DNA from: Pseudomonadota bacterium
Lineage (GTDB): Bacteria; Verrucomicrobiota; Verrucomicrobiia; Limisphaerales; SXTU01
NCBI GenBank assembly: GCA_009922615.1
Contig: RFVF01000008.1
Location: 1-64,000, forward strand
DNA length: 64,000 nucleotides
Direction: 5' to 3'
A program made the position numbers and the translations under genes. The notes under the pieces were generated by a model, which worked only from the letters and a program-made list of their open reading frames with translations, did no database searches and was not told where the DNA came from. Shown one piece after another: positions 1-7,005 of the stretch (within the stretch, counting starts at the first letter, position 1; every line of letters starts with the position of its first letter).

Positions 1-1176
1 GCCGCCCCGTCGCCGTCGTCGGGCAAGCCCGTGCCGACCGCGCCCAAGGTGCACCTGTTCCTCTGGGCCGTCGTGTTTCTCGCACTCTTTGGCCTCGCGT
101 TCGTCGCCGGCCTGCTGCCGCGCCAACAGCAACGCGCCGCGCTCGCGCTCGATACCAAGGAACTGGCCATCCCGACCGTCACGGTGGCTTCGGCCAAGCC
201 GGCGAACGCCCCGCCGACCCTCTCAATTCCCGCCGAAATTCGTCCACTGACGGAAGCACCGATTCACGCGCGAGCCAGCGGTTACTTGAAACGCTGGCTC
301 GTGGACCTCGGCGCAAAAGTCGAGGCCGGCCAGTTGCTCGCGGAAATTGACACGCCGGAATTGAACCAGGAAATCGCCCAGGCTCGCGCGCAACTGGCCC
401 AGACGCAGGCCTCGCTCGACCTTGCGAAGATCACCGCTGCGCGCTGGGCCGAGCTGCTCAAGACTGCCAGCGTGAGCGAGCAGGAGGCGGCGGAGAAAAA
501 AGCCGACCTCGCCTTGAAGCTAGCCACGGTCGAGGCGGCCCGCGCGAACGTGCGCCGGCTCGAGGAATTGCAGTCCTTCGATCGCGTGCTCGCGCCGTTT
601 GCCGGCGTCATCACCGCGCGGCGCGTGGATGTGGGCGATTTGATCAAGGCCGACACCGGCACCGAGCTCTTCCGCCTCGCGGAGACGCACAAGCTGCGCG
701 TGTTCGTCCGCGTGCCGCAGAGCGTCGCGCCGCGCATGGTGTCGGGCGTTGCGGCGGAGCTGCGCATCCAAGAGCTGCCCGGCCGCACGTTCACCGCGAA
801 GGTCGCGCGCACCGCCGGCCTGCTCGCCGCCGACTCGCGCACGCTGCTCACCGAGCTCGAAGTGGACAACGCGCGCGGCGAAATCCTCTCCGGCAGCTTC
901 GCGCAGGTCACCTTCCCGGATGATAAACCCGCCGCCGCGCTCACGCTCGCCGCGAACACGCTGATCTTCCACGCCGAGGGCACGCTCGTCGGCGTCGTGC
1001 GCGCGGACAACACGGTCGAGCTGCGGCGCGTGAAGCTCGGCCGCGACTTCGGGCCGGTGGTGGAAATCGCCGCCGGCATCACGGAGAGCGACCGCGTGAT
1101 TCTCAACCCCGCCGATTCGCTCGTCGCCGGCGCGACCGTGCGCGTGCTCGAACCCGTCGCTGTCGAGACGAAGTGA
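1..1176 (+). CDS. RND-type efflux periplasmic adaptor subunit (5' partial)
   Basis: Membrane-fusion adaptor that would bridge an inner-membrane pump and the outer-membrane channel encoded just downstream. The frame is open from base 1, so the start is probably upstream. The first possible in-window start is a GTG at 31. Counting from it, a transmembrane anchor spans about residues 9-30, followed by a lipoyl-type half-motif (GYLKRWLVDLGAKVEAGQLL). A long alpha-helical hairpin rich in Ala, Gln and Glu covers about 110-190, then the second lipoyl half (APFAGVITARRVDVGD) and beta-barrel domains. The stop codon overlaps the start of the outer-membrane factor, so the two are translationally coupled. 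The pump itself is not in the window and probably lies to the left. Substrate unknown. Confidence 0.88.
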   Translation, partial: AAPSPSSGKPVPTAPKVHLFLWAVVFLALFGLAFVAGLLPRQQQRAALALDTKELAIPTVTVASAKPANAPPTLSIPAEIRPLTEAPIHARASGYLKRWLVDLGAKVEAGQLLAEIDTPELNQEIAQARAQLAQTQASLDLAKITAARWAELLKTASVSEQEAAEKKADLALKLATVEAARANVRRLEELQSFDRVLAPFAGVITARRVDVGDLIKADTGTELFRLAETHKLRVFVRVPQSVAPRMVSGVAAELRIQELPGRTFTAKVARTAGLLAADSRTLLTELEVDNARGEILSGSFAQVTFPDDKPAAALTLAANTLIFHAEGTLVGVVRADNTVELRRVKLGRDFGPVVEIAAGITESDRVILNPADSLVAGATVRVLEPVAVETK

Positions 1177-2636
1177 CCCCTCACCGTTTCCATCTCGTTG
1201 TCCTCGTGGCCGCGCTCGGCGGCGCTGGCTGCGCCGTTACGTCGGATTACCAGCGTCCCGCTCCGCTCGGTCTGGCCGCGATGCCAGCAACCTTCGCCGA
1301 GACACGCACCGTGACCAACGCCGGCGCGTGGAAGCCCGCCGAGCCCGGCGCGCATCAGCCGCGCGATGCGTGGTGGACGAGGTTCAACGACGCCGAGCTG
1401 AACCGTCTGCAAGCCCTCGCGACGACGAACAATCAATCGCTGGCCGTCGCCTACGCGCGCTTCCGTCAGGCCCGTGCGGTGCTCGACGTGTCGCGCGCCG
1501 ACCTGTATCCGCACGTCACTGCCAACCCCTCGGCGAACCGCCAGCGCACGAGCGCCAACGCCTTCGAGCGCAACGGCGTGCCGGCGGCGTTCAACTACAG
1601 CACGTTCAACCTCACCCTCAATTCGAGCTGGGAACTCGATCTCTGGGGCCGCGTGCGCAAGCAGGTTGAGGGCGCGCAGGCGCGGCTCGCCGCCGCCGCC
1701 GATGACCTTGAGTCCGCGCGCCTCGCGGTGCTGGCCGAGATCGCGACGGATTACTTCACGCTGCGTTCGCTCGACGGGGAGCACGCGCTGCTGGAGCAGA
1801 CGCTCACGACGTATCGCCGCTCGCTCGAACTCACCGCGAACCGCCGCCAGGGCGGCATCGCCACCGACCTCGACGTCGCGCAGGCGCAGGCCCAGCTCAA
1901 GAGTGCCGAGGCCGAGTTGCCGGCCATCGAGTTGCAGCGCGCCAAGCTGCGCCACGCCCTCGCGACGCTCTGCGGCCTGCCCGCGACGGGTTTCAGCGTT
2001 TCCGCAGCGAAAGAACTTGCCTTCGCCCCGCGCCCCGTTCCGGCGGTCGTGCCGAGCGAACTGCTCGAACGCCGGCCCGACATCGCCGCCGCCGAGCGCC
2101 GCATGGCCGCGGCCAACGCTGACCTCGGCGTGGCGCAAACGGCGTTTTATCCGCGCGTTTCGCTGGTGGGCACGGCGGGATTGCAGTCGGTCAACCTGGG
2201 TTCGTTGTTCGACTGGCCGAGCCGCTTGTGGGCCATCGGGCCGAACGTGGAAGTGCCGCTGTTTCCGTTGAGCCGACTGCGCGGCGCGCGCGCCGCTGCG
2301 CTGGCGAACTACGACGCGACCGTCGCCGCCTACCGACAAACCGTGCTGACGGCGTTTCAGGAAGTGGAAGATCAACTCGCCGCGCAACGCCAGCTCGCCG
2401 CGCAACTGGGCTCCGTGCAAGCCGCGCTCACCGCCGCGCGTCGCACGCTCGAAATCGCGAACCACCGCTACCAAGCCGGCCTGGTGACGTATCTCGAAGT
2501 CGCCGCCGCGCAAAACGCCGCACTGGCGCTGGAGCGCACCGGGGTCCGCCTGAGCGCCGAAGCACTCCTCGCCAACGTCGCCCTGATCAAGGCCGCCGGT
2601 GGTGGCTGGGAAGCGCCCGGCCAACCGCGCAACTAA
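1173..2636 (+). CDS. NodT-family outer-membrane efflux lipoprotein
   Basis: TolC-like outer-membrane channel of the NodT/OprM lipoprotein type. The N-terminus is a lipoprotein signal with lipobox LGGAGC (Cys20), as expected for this family. Two OEP repeats follow at about residues 65-260 and 285-470, alternating long Ala/Gln/Arg-rich helices. Family signatures seen are SWELDLWGRVR and ERRPDIAAAERRMAAANADLGVA. At 487 aa it has normal family length. The GTG start at 1173 overlaps the TGA of the adaptor gene (GTGA), which decides the start and indicates an operon. With the adaptor and an unseen RND or ABC pump it would form a tripartite exporter. Substrate cannot be read from the sequence. Confidence 0.9.
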   Translation: MTPHRFHLVVLVAALGGAGCAVTSDYQRPAPLGLAAMPATFAETRTVTNAGAWKPAEPGAHQPRDAWWTRFNDAELNRLQALATTNNQSLAVAYARFRQARAVLDVSRADLYPHVTANPSANRQRTSANAFERNGVPAAFNYSTFNLTLNSSWELDLWGRVRKQVEGAQARLAAAADDLESARLAVLAEIATDYFTLRSLDGEHALLEQTLTTYRRSLELTANRRQGGIATDLDVAQAQAQLKSAEAELPAIELQRAKLRHALATLCGLPATGFSVSAAKELAFAPRPVPAVVPSELLERRPDIAAAERRMAAANADLGVAQTAFYPRVSLVGTAGLQSVNLGSLFDWPSRLWAIGPNVEVPLFPLSRLRGARAAALANYDATVAAYRQTVLTAFQEVEDQLAAQRQLAAQLGSVQAALTAARRTLEIANHRYQAGLVTYLEVAAAQNAALALERTGVRLSAEALLANVALIKAAGGGWEAPGQPRN

Positions 2637-2660
2637 CGGACGCGCCGCCGTCTTCGCTCC

Positions 2661-2848
2661 GGCCGGAGCAAGCCCGGTCCCGGTCGCACTCCGCCTTGGC
2701 CCGGTCGGTCCATCCGAGCCCCGGTCGGAGCGAGCCTTGGAGCGGTGGCCTCGAACCCCTTTCCGGTCGCATCAATCCTGTTCTTGGTCGGACCCATCCG
2801 AGCGCCGGTCGGGTTCGTTCTGACGTTGGAACCATAAATACTTATGTC
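2661..2848. repeat. Nine-unit degenerate 21-bp tandem array
   Basis: Units begin at 2661, 2682, 2703, 2723, 2744, 2765, 2786, 2807 and 2828, each opening with GGTCG or a close variant. Spacing is 21 bp except one 20-bp step. Best-conserved unit: GGTCGGACCCATCCGAGC. The units decay toward the right end, which becomes AT-rich. No spacers separate them, so this is not a CRISPR. The array lies between the efflux operon and the left end of the IS. A 21-bp period is close to two helical turns, so units would sit on one DNA face (inference). Function unknown. Confidence 0.75.
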
Positions 2849-2859
2849 GAATTCACGGT

Positions 2860-2879
2860 TTCTCGGCTGTTTTCAGTGG
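2860..2879 (+). repeat. IS left terminal inverted repeat
   Basis: TTCTCGGCTGTTTTCAGTGG. It matches the reverse complement of 4026-4045 (TTCTCCGCTGTTTTCGGTGG) except at two positions. The transposase stop codon (2873-2875) lies inside this repeat. Confidence 0.8.
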
Positions 2880-4004
2880 AAACAGAACTGAGGCAGACGA
2901 AGTTTGCCGGCGGTGAAGTAGAGCCTGGCAATGAGGTGGGTGGTGGGGCGGTAGCCACGAGCCTTGCATTTGGTGGCGTTGAAGACCGGTGTTCAGCCCC
3001 TCCATGAAGGCGTTGCTCAGGCCCCACTTCCAGTGCGCCACTATCCCCTCCAGATGCCGCTCCACCAAGGTCCGCCACCTTCAACCATGGCGCGCAGCAG
3101 GTGCTTAGGCACCTTGCGGGCCGCCAAACGCACCCACCGGCACCACACGCGGAAGCGGTGCCGCACTATGCCCGCTGTGGGGCTGCGGTAAATGTCCTGC
3201 AACACCAGCCGCATCTGATACGCCTTGGCGGTGCGCAGACTTTTCGCCTCCAGGCCTGCCATCCGGGCCGTCTCCTGCTCCGTCAGGTGCTCCGGGTTCT
3301 TGCGCCACAGCCACTGGCTCTGGTGGAGCACCGCCCGCCCCCGGCGCACCCAGGCACACCTCGACCCGCCGCACTTGGTCCACCGCCGGGTTGACGTTCA
3401 TCACGACGTGGAACTTGTCGAACACCAACTGCGCGTTGCGGCAGGTTTCCTTCACCCCCTTGTGATACGCCGGGCTCATGTCCATGTTCACCTGCCTTAC
3501 CGCATGCCGATGGCCATTGTGGGTTTCGAGGGCCCTAATGAACTTGAGCCACACGCCATGGTTCTTGCCCTCCGTGGCGAAGAGCATCCGCCATAGCCGG
3601 GTATCCGTCTCGCCCACCAGCCCGGCCACCTGGCTCATGGGCATCGCGTGCATGAGCAGGAGTGCGAAGGCTTCGAACTCCTTGGGGAAGTGCGTGCTCA
3701 ACCCTTCCCAGGGCGGCCGCACCCGAAAGGCATGGCCGCACTGCCGACACTTGCCGCGGGGCAGGCGGCAGGTGATCGCACAGCGATGTTGGAAGACGTT
3801 GAGATGCCGCCAGGTGGGCGACTCGGTGTGGTCATAGCAAAAGACCTGGCCGGTGTCGTGCAGGCAGCGGACCGACTCCCTCAGTCGTGCGGTCTCGCGG
3901 ATCTCCAGCGACACAATCCCACTCTCCCGCTCGAACCGGCTCGCCACCACCTCCCAGTTCAAACCCAACCCCAACCACTCTTGGAACAGTTTCTCAGCCG
4001 TCAT
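2873..4004 (-). pseudogene. ISL3-family transposase, frameshifted remnant
   Basis: The first part reads from ATG at 4004 with an N-terminal zinc-finger-like region (CRLPRGKCRQCGHAF). The DDE domain start follows (VNMDMSPAYHKGVKETC, then LVFDKFHVV), typical of ISL3 transposases. Translation leaves frame near 3350, resumes in another frame as SQWLWRKNPEHLTEQE, shifts again near 3080 to give HWKWGLSNAFMEGLNT, and shifts a third time near 2990. There the family C-terminus (FNATKCKARGYRP, then AGKLRLP) is recovered up to a stop at 2873-2875. The total span fits an intact family member of about 375-400 aa, so nothing large is missing. At least three frameshifts mean it is not functional as written. 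Confidence 0.85.
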
Positions 4005-4025
4005 GCCCGCCGACTACCGTGCCTG

Positions 4026-4045
4026 CCACCGAAAACAGCGGAGAA
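4026..4045 (-). repeat. IS right terminal inverted repeat
   Basis: Reverse complement of the left end with two mismatches. It sits 22 bp upstream of the transposase start and directly precedes the first sulfatase codons. Confidence 0.8.
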
Positions 4046-4046
4046 C

Positions 4047-5087
4047 GACTTCCTCGACGCGAAGGCTCCCTCGCTGCAGCGTGCCTTCCAGCAGGCCGGT
4101 TATGCGACTGCTCACATTGGAAAATGGCACCTCGGCGGTGGGCGCGGTGTGGCGGACGCACCGAAGTTTGCGGCCTACGGCTACGATGTTGGACTGGGCA
4201 CTTACGAAAGTCCCGAGCCCGCCGCGCCGCTCGGCCTCAAGAACACGCCGTGGGGCACCAACCGCGAACCGCAACAAGTCGCGCGGCACGATCGCACGCG
4301 CTGGATGGTGGACGAGACGCTGGCCTTCGCAAAAAAATGCGGCGCGCAGCCGTGGTTCGTGAACCTTTGGTTTGATGACATCCACACACCGTATCGCCCG
4401 AGGGAAGGCAAGGACGAGCGGGGCTTGCCGGACCGGTATCGCGACGTGTTGATGGAGACGGACCGGCAAGTCGGCCGGTTGCTTGATGGCCTGCGCAAGC
4501 TGGGTGCCGAGACCAACACGCTCGTGCTGCTCTCCGGTGACAACGGTCCGGAGCCCTCGCTCAACCGCACGCGCGCCGGCGGCTTGCGCGGCATGAAGTG
4601 GAACCTCTACGAAGGCGGCATACGCACACCACTGGTCGCGCGCTGGCCGGGCGTGGTCGCCGTTGACCAGGTGAACTCCACGACCGTTGTGAGCGCCGTG
4701 GATTTCTTCCCGACCCTCTGCGCGTTGACGGGAGTGCCCGCGCCCGCCGGGGTAAAGTTCGATGGCGAGGATTTGTCCGGCGTGTTCAAGGGCGCGAAGA
4801 ACGCACGCACGCGCCCGTTGTTCTGGGAATACGGCCGCAAGCCCGCGCCGGAAGGCAAGGCCGGGCTCCGCGCGTTTCCGTATCCAAACGAGCTCGACGC
4901 GAAATCCCCGAACGTCGCCGTGCGCGACGGCGATTGGAAACTCCTCGTGAACGCGGACGGCTCGGGCGCAGAATTATTCCACCTCACCACTGATCCCAAT
5001 GAGGCGAAGAACGTGGCCGCAGAAAATGCGGCCGTGGCGCACCGGCTGACGACCGCAGCGCTGGCTTGGCGAAAGTCGCTCCCGTGA
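4047..5087 (+). pseudogene. Sulfatase, 5'-truncated at the IS junction
   Basis: The C-terminal part of a secreted arylsulfatase-type enzyme. Homology-like sequence begins exactly at the IS right end (DFLDAKAPSLQRAFQQAGYA) and continues through HIGKWHLGGG, LVLLSGDNGPE and MKWNLYEGGIRTPLVARWPG, all standard sulfatase blocks, to a normal C-terminus. The N-terminal signal peptide, the metal-binding DD pair and the CxPSR formylglycine sequon are absent, so no catalysis is possible. The missing 5' part is not on the other side of the IS, where the 21-bp array lies instead. It would once have hydrolysed sulfate esters of polysaccharides, a common verrucomicrobial trait. The frame stays open back into the IS (to 3648), but that part is IS sequence. 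Confidence 0.85.
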
Positions 5088-5188
5088 GCAGCCGAAGCCG
5101 AATCCTTCGCACACAACCGGGAATGCGCTTTACTTGGTCCAGATCGGGACTTAGAAGGGCACGCGCTTGACCAAGTTGAAGCGCACGC

Positions 5189-6121
5189 ATGGCTGACCAA
5201 ACCATCTACATCGCCGGACACCGTGGCCTGGCCGGCAGCGCACTGCTGCGGTGCTACGCGCAGCGGCCCGGCTGGCGCATCCTCACCCGCACGCACGCGG
5301 AACTGGAGCTGCGCGATCCCGTGGCCGTGCGAGCCTTCTTCCAGCAGGAACGCCCCACGCACGTCATCCTGGCCGCCGCCCGCGTCGGCGGCATCAAGGC
5401 CAACGCTTCCTCACAGGTCGAGTTCCTCCTCGACAACCTGCGCATCCAAAACAACGTCATCGAAGCCGCCGCCGACTTCGGCGTGGCAAAACTGCTCTTC
5501 CTCGGCAGCTCCTGCGTGTATCCCAAGCACGCCCCGCAACCGCTGCGGGAGGACGCCCTGCTCACCAGCCCGCTCGAGCCGACCAACGAAGGCTACGCGC
5601 TGGCCAAGATTTGCGGCCTCAAGCTCTGCGCCTACTACCGCCGCCAACAGGGCCGCAACTTCATCAGCGCCATGCCCACGAACCTTTACGGGCCGCACGA
5701 CAATTTCGATCTGGAGAAATCCCACGTGCTGCCCGCGCTGCTGCGGAAATTCCACGAGGCCAAAGTGTCACGCGCCCCGGCGGTCAAGTTGTGGGGCACC
5801 GGCAACCCGCGGCGCGAGTTCCTGCATGTGGACGATTTTGCGGCGGCCTGCGCCACGCTGATGGAGCGTTACGAATCCGACCAGCTCATCAACGTGGGTG
5901 TGGGCGAGGATGTGACCATCCGTGAGCTGGCGGAGTTGATCCGCGGGATCGTGGGCTACGCCGGCGACATCATCTGGGACACGGCCTTGCCCGACGGGAC
6001 GCCGCGCAAGCTCCTCGACGTGTCCCGCATCCACGCGCTCGGCTGGCAGGCGCGCATCCCGTTGGCAGCCGGCATCCGCAGCACCTACGACTGGTTTCTG
6101 GCCCACTCCGCGAAGCCGTAG
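5189..6121 (+). CDS. fcl: GDP-L-fucose synthase
   Basis: NADPH-dependent epimerase/reductase that makes GDP-L-fucose from GDP-4-keto-6-deoxy-D-mannose, for fucose-containing surface polysaccharides. It is an extended SDR protein of 310 aa, normal for the family. The Rossmann motif GHRGLAG is at residues 10-16, GSSCVYP at 106-112, and the catalytic pair Tyr136/Lys140 lies in YALAK. Other family blocks are NLYGPHDNFD and GTGNPRREFLHVDD. The upstream 100 bp carry an 8-bp inverted repeat (5132-5139 with 5169-5176) of unknown meaning. The usual partner gmd is not in the window. Confidence 0.95.
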   Translation: MADQTIYIAGHRGLAGSALLRCYAQRPGWRILTRTHAELELRDPVAVRAFFQQERPTHVILAAARVGGIKANASSQVEFLLDNLRIQNNVIEAAADFGVAKLLFLGSSCVYPKHAPQPLREDALLTSPLEPTNEGYALAKICGLKLCAYYRRQQGRNFISAMPTNLYGPHDNFDLEKSHVLPALLRKFHEAKVSRAPAVKLWGTGNPRREFLHVDDFAAACATLMERYESDQLINVGVGEDVTIRELAELIRGIVGYAGDIIWDTALPDGTPRKLLDVSRIHALGWQARIPLAAGIRSTYDWFLAHSAKP

Positions 6122-6202
6122 CCGGCGGAAGGTCCGCCCGGCTTCGGAGTTCGGGTTAATGGGAATTGAGACGGAATCGCGGGAGTTGTAGGACCGTGGG
6201 TT

Positions 6203-6229
6203 CTCTCCCCTCATCCGATGAAGGGAGAG
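6203..6229. repeat. Short hairpin downstream of fcl
   Basis: CTCTCCC at 6203-6209 pairs with GGGAGAG at 6223-6229. A smaller nested pairing (TCAT/ATGA) fills the loop. There is no T-run, so it is either a weak transcript end for fcl or a REP-like element. Apart from this and the possible attC remnant at 6308-6393, I see nothing in 6122-6387. Confidence 0.45.
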
Positions 6230-6307
6230 CACCTCGCGTGCGCAGAAGCGGAAGCTTCAGGTTCCTGCCCGATTCAAAGCCTTTACAGCAATGCGCCAAG
6301 CCGCTTT

Positions 6308-6393
6308 CCTAACCCCATGCTAACTCCCGCCCTTGCACACGTCAGCCGTGCACGAGCCCATGCACGCGGTGTCGCTCAATAACAATTTTAGGC
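6308..6393 (+). other. Possible degenerate upstream attC / cassette left boundary
   Basis: The right half (GGTGTCGCTC, then 9 nt, then TTTAGGC at 6387-6393) resembles the right half of the clear attC downstream (GGCTGTGGCTC, then 10 nt, then GTTAGGT). CCTAAC at 6308-6313 could serve as the left R box, and CGTGCA/TGCACG (6347-6352 with 6361-6366) forms an inner stem. The base before TTAGGC is T, not the G needed for integrase cleavage, and the L-box pairing is poor. I read it as a worn attC or a secondary insertion site at the cassette's left edge. Confidence 0.35.
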
Positions 6394-6976
6394 CAATCGA
6401 CTATATGCGACTATTGATTCTGCTCGTCCATTTTCTGGCGGTCGTCGGCGCCATTGCACAGGCCAACAATGCACCGCTCCCGAAGATTCTAATTATCTGC
6501 GACACAAACCAGGTCGGACCTCTCACTGTTATCCAAACCACCGCAGATTCATTCAAAGTAGACCTTGTGAAGCAACAATCGGTCATCACAAATCTTACGC
6601 TGATCTGCATGACAGCAAATCGTTTGAGCACGAAGGAGGAGCAGCACTCTGTGACGCTTGTATTGCACGGTGTCACCGCATACAAGCCGACCGATTCACC
6701 GGCAAGATACAGCCGGGATCAGAGTCTGCAGACCGTGATGTTCGAGGAGTTGTCAATCAGTCTCCTTAAGACCGAGTTGATCCAGTTCAACGGAGAAATT
6801 CTGTCCGCTGACAGTTTTTTGCGTAAAGTCCGGAGCATCCCAAAGAAAAGATGACCGGCTAACACTTCGGTCGAGCCAACAGCCTACGCCGTTTCGATTC
6901 GTTGTGAGTCTGGTTCTTTGATCGCAATGACGCCATTTCAAAGATCGGCTCGCCGGCTGTGGCTCACCTCTATCCG
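6388..6976 (+). mobile_element. Putative integron gene cassette (one ORF plus attC)
   Basis: The unit runs from TTAGGC at 6388, 11 nt before the ATG of a single small gene, to the cleavage G of the attC at 6976. A short leader, one ORF in the direction of the attC, and an attC starting a few bases after the stop are the standard build of an integron cassette. Base composition is visibly lower in GC than the surroundings. No integrase gene or attI is in the window, so this would be a lone or integrase-less cassette. It is inferred from structure only. Confidence 0.6.
6405..6854 (+). CDS. Cassette-borne hypothetical exported protein
   Basis: Not recognised. From the ATG at 6405 it is 149 aa with a clear signal peptide (MRLLILLVHFLAVVGAIAQA; cleavage probably after AQA), followed by a mature part of about 129 residues rich in Thr, Ser and Leu with no obvious motif and a basic tail (RSIPKKR). 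An in-frame ATG at 6333 would place the signal peptide inside the protein, so 6405 is preferred. It also lies just after the cassette boundary at 6388. Codon and base composition are clearly less GC-rich than the neighbours, which fits transfer. The stop codon is followed within 3 bases by the attC. Probably acts in the periplasm or outside the cell; function unknown. Confidence 0.6.
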   Translation: MRLLILLVHFLAVVGAIAQANNAPLPKILIICDTNQVGPLTVIQTTADSFKVDLVKQQSVITNLTLICMTANRLSTKEEQHSVTLVLHGVTAYKPTDSPARYSRDQSLQTVMFEELSISLLKTELIQFNGEILSADSFLRKVRSIPKKR

Positions 6977-6982
6977 TTAGGT
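6857..6982 (+). other. Integron-type attC recombination site
   Basis: CTAAC at 6859-6863 pairs with GTTAG at 6976-6980; the right core is GTTAGGT, matching GTTRRRY. GAGCC (6873-6877) pairs with GGCTC (6961-6965), and ACAGCC (6879-6884) pairs with GGCTGT (6955-6960), leaving one unpaired A at 6878 as the extrahelical base typical of attC. Unpaired central spacers are 9 nt (6864-6872) and 10 nt (6966-6975). The 70-nt terminal part has its own 6-bp stem (6916-6921 with 6938-6943). Total length of 126 bp is within the known attC range. Confidence 0.72.
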
Positions 6983-7005
6983 CCCTTTCAAGTTAGAGCC
7001 GCTGC

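Larger units (their letters stand above)
2860..4045 (-). mobile_element. Decayed ISL3-family insertion sequence
   Basis: The element is bounded by imperfect inverted repeats at 2860-2879 and 4026-4045, which match at 18 of 20 positions. The transposase remnant between them is read on the minus strand. It has inserted into, or now abuts, a sulfatase gene: sulfatase coding sequence begins directly after the right repeat. I see no 8-bp target duplication (flanks ttcacggt and cgacttcc differ), so a deletion or rearrangement probably followed insertion. The element cannot encode a full transposase and is likely immobile unless helped in trans. Confidence 0.8.

Noticed and set aside
282-2624. 780-aa minus-strand open frame opposite the efflux genes
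   Set aside because: A shadow of GC-rich codon bias opposite two clear genes: Arg/Gly/Ala-rich with no domain-like pattern. Similar long antisense frames (such as 28926-30854 and 13708-14922) were dropped for the same reason.
2587-2835. 82-aa minus-strand frame through the 21-bp array, with a 7-residue repeat
   Set aside because: The 7-residue period simply follows from the 21-bp DNA period. The frame has no ribosome site, and plus-strand frames show the same periodicity.
2661-2848. CRISPR array
   Set aside because: Units are directly adjacent without unique spacers, vary strongly, and no cas gene is present.
2852-4053. Target-site duplication of the IS
   Set aside because: The 8-bp flanks (ttcacggt and cgacttcc) do not match, and shifting the boundary by a few bases did not help.
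5132-5176. Inverted repeat ACTTGGTC/GACCAAGT upstream of fcl as an operator or riboswitch
   Set aside because: Only 8 bp per arm with a 29-bp gap and no known motif; could be chance.
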